Positions 32,508 to 32,525 of a stretch of DNA of 32,525 bases are shown here, in pieces. The stretch comes from UBA6987 sp045616945. Its GTDB lineage: Bacteria; Bacillota; Clostridia; Lachnospirales; Lachnospiraceae. The DNA is taken from NCBI GenBank assembly GCA_045616945.1, contig JAZLHR010000119.1, positions 1-32,525 on the forward strand. The letters are read 5' to 3'. Each line of letters begins with the position of its first letter. The first letter of the stretch is position 1. Position numbers and translations under genes: made by a program. The notes below the pieces were generated by a model. The model had not been told where the DNA came from, searched no databases, and saw nothing but the letters and a program-made list of their open reading frames with translations.

Positions 32508-32525
32508 ATGACAAACAAATCCAAC
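32508..32525 (+). CDS. Start of a gene cut by the window edge
   Basis: ATG at 32508 has GGAGG nine bases upstream (32494-32498). Only MTNKSN is visible, so the product cannot be named. The strong ribosome site and the repeated motif upstream support a real, regulated gene. Confidence 0.6.

Noticed and set aside
32330..32524. Leftward 64-residue frame at the right edge
   Set aside because: It covers the repeated motifs and palindrome, has no ribosome site and no family resemblance.

Overview
The window reads as chromosomal DNA of a GC-rich anaerobic Firmicute, most likely class Clostridia and possibly a Lachnospiraceae relative. The clues are strong GGAGG ribosome sites, frequent GTG and TTG starts, a frameshifted prfB, a separate FchA beside FolD, GldFG-like ABC genes and an oxygen-sensitive glycyl radical enzyme. 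The family is an inference and I cannot name a genus. Genes are tightly packed with many ATGA overlaps, and no tRNA, rRNA, CRISPR array or insertion sequence is visible.

Left part (1-9060): a gene-free block carries about 91-base repeats and hairpins. Then comes a leftward amino-sugar pair, an XRE-type helix-turn-helix fused to phosphoglucosamine mutase (GlmM) and a stand-alone GlmU-like acetyltransferase. To the right run metG, secA and prfB, the last with its programmed +1 frameshift.

Second part (9000-18750): an XRE regulator faces prfB. A long rightward operon follows: a YfhO-like membrane protein, a WecE-type sugar aminotransferase, two small EmrE/ArnE/ArnF-like membrane proteins, an ArnC/GtrB-like polyprenyl-phosphate glycosyltransferase, an ATP-grasp enzyme, then fchA and folD. 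Together these look like a Gram-positive counterpart of the Arn or three-component glycan modification systems. They would make a 4-amino-4,6-dideoxy sugar, load it on a lipid carrier, flip it, and attach it to an outside polymer. A KapD-like exonuclease follows.

Third part (18750-25450): a GldA/F/G-like ABC exporter with a short DUF4340 protein, a strong terminator, then a polar amino-acid ABC importer. The importer's binding lipoprotein appears circularly permuted.

Right part (25450-32525): a catabolic-looking divergent locus. An AraC regulator and a sodium:solute symporter run left; a short glycyl radical enzyme and its activase run right. The symporter is preceded by a perfect promoter, a 17-residue tyrosine-rich leader peptide (MLHKYAYYYMSSGRCVL), mutually exclusive hairpins and an intrinsic terminator. 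This is a classic transcription attenuator that appears to sense tyrosine supply. Then come a relic of a sortase-anchored protein, an EamA-family transporter, and the start of one more gene behind three copies of a 19-base motif.
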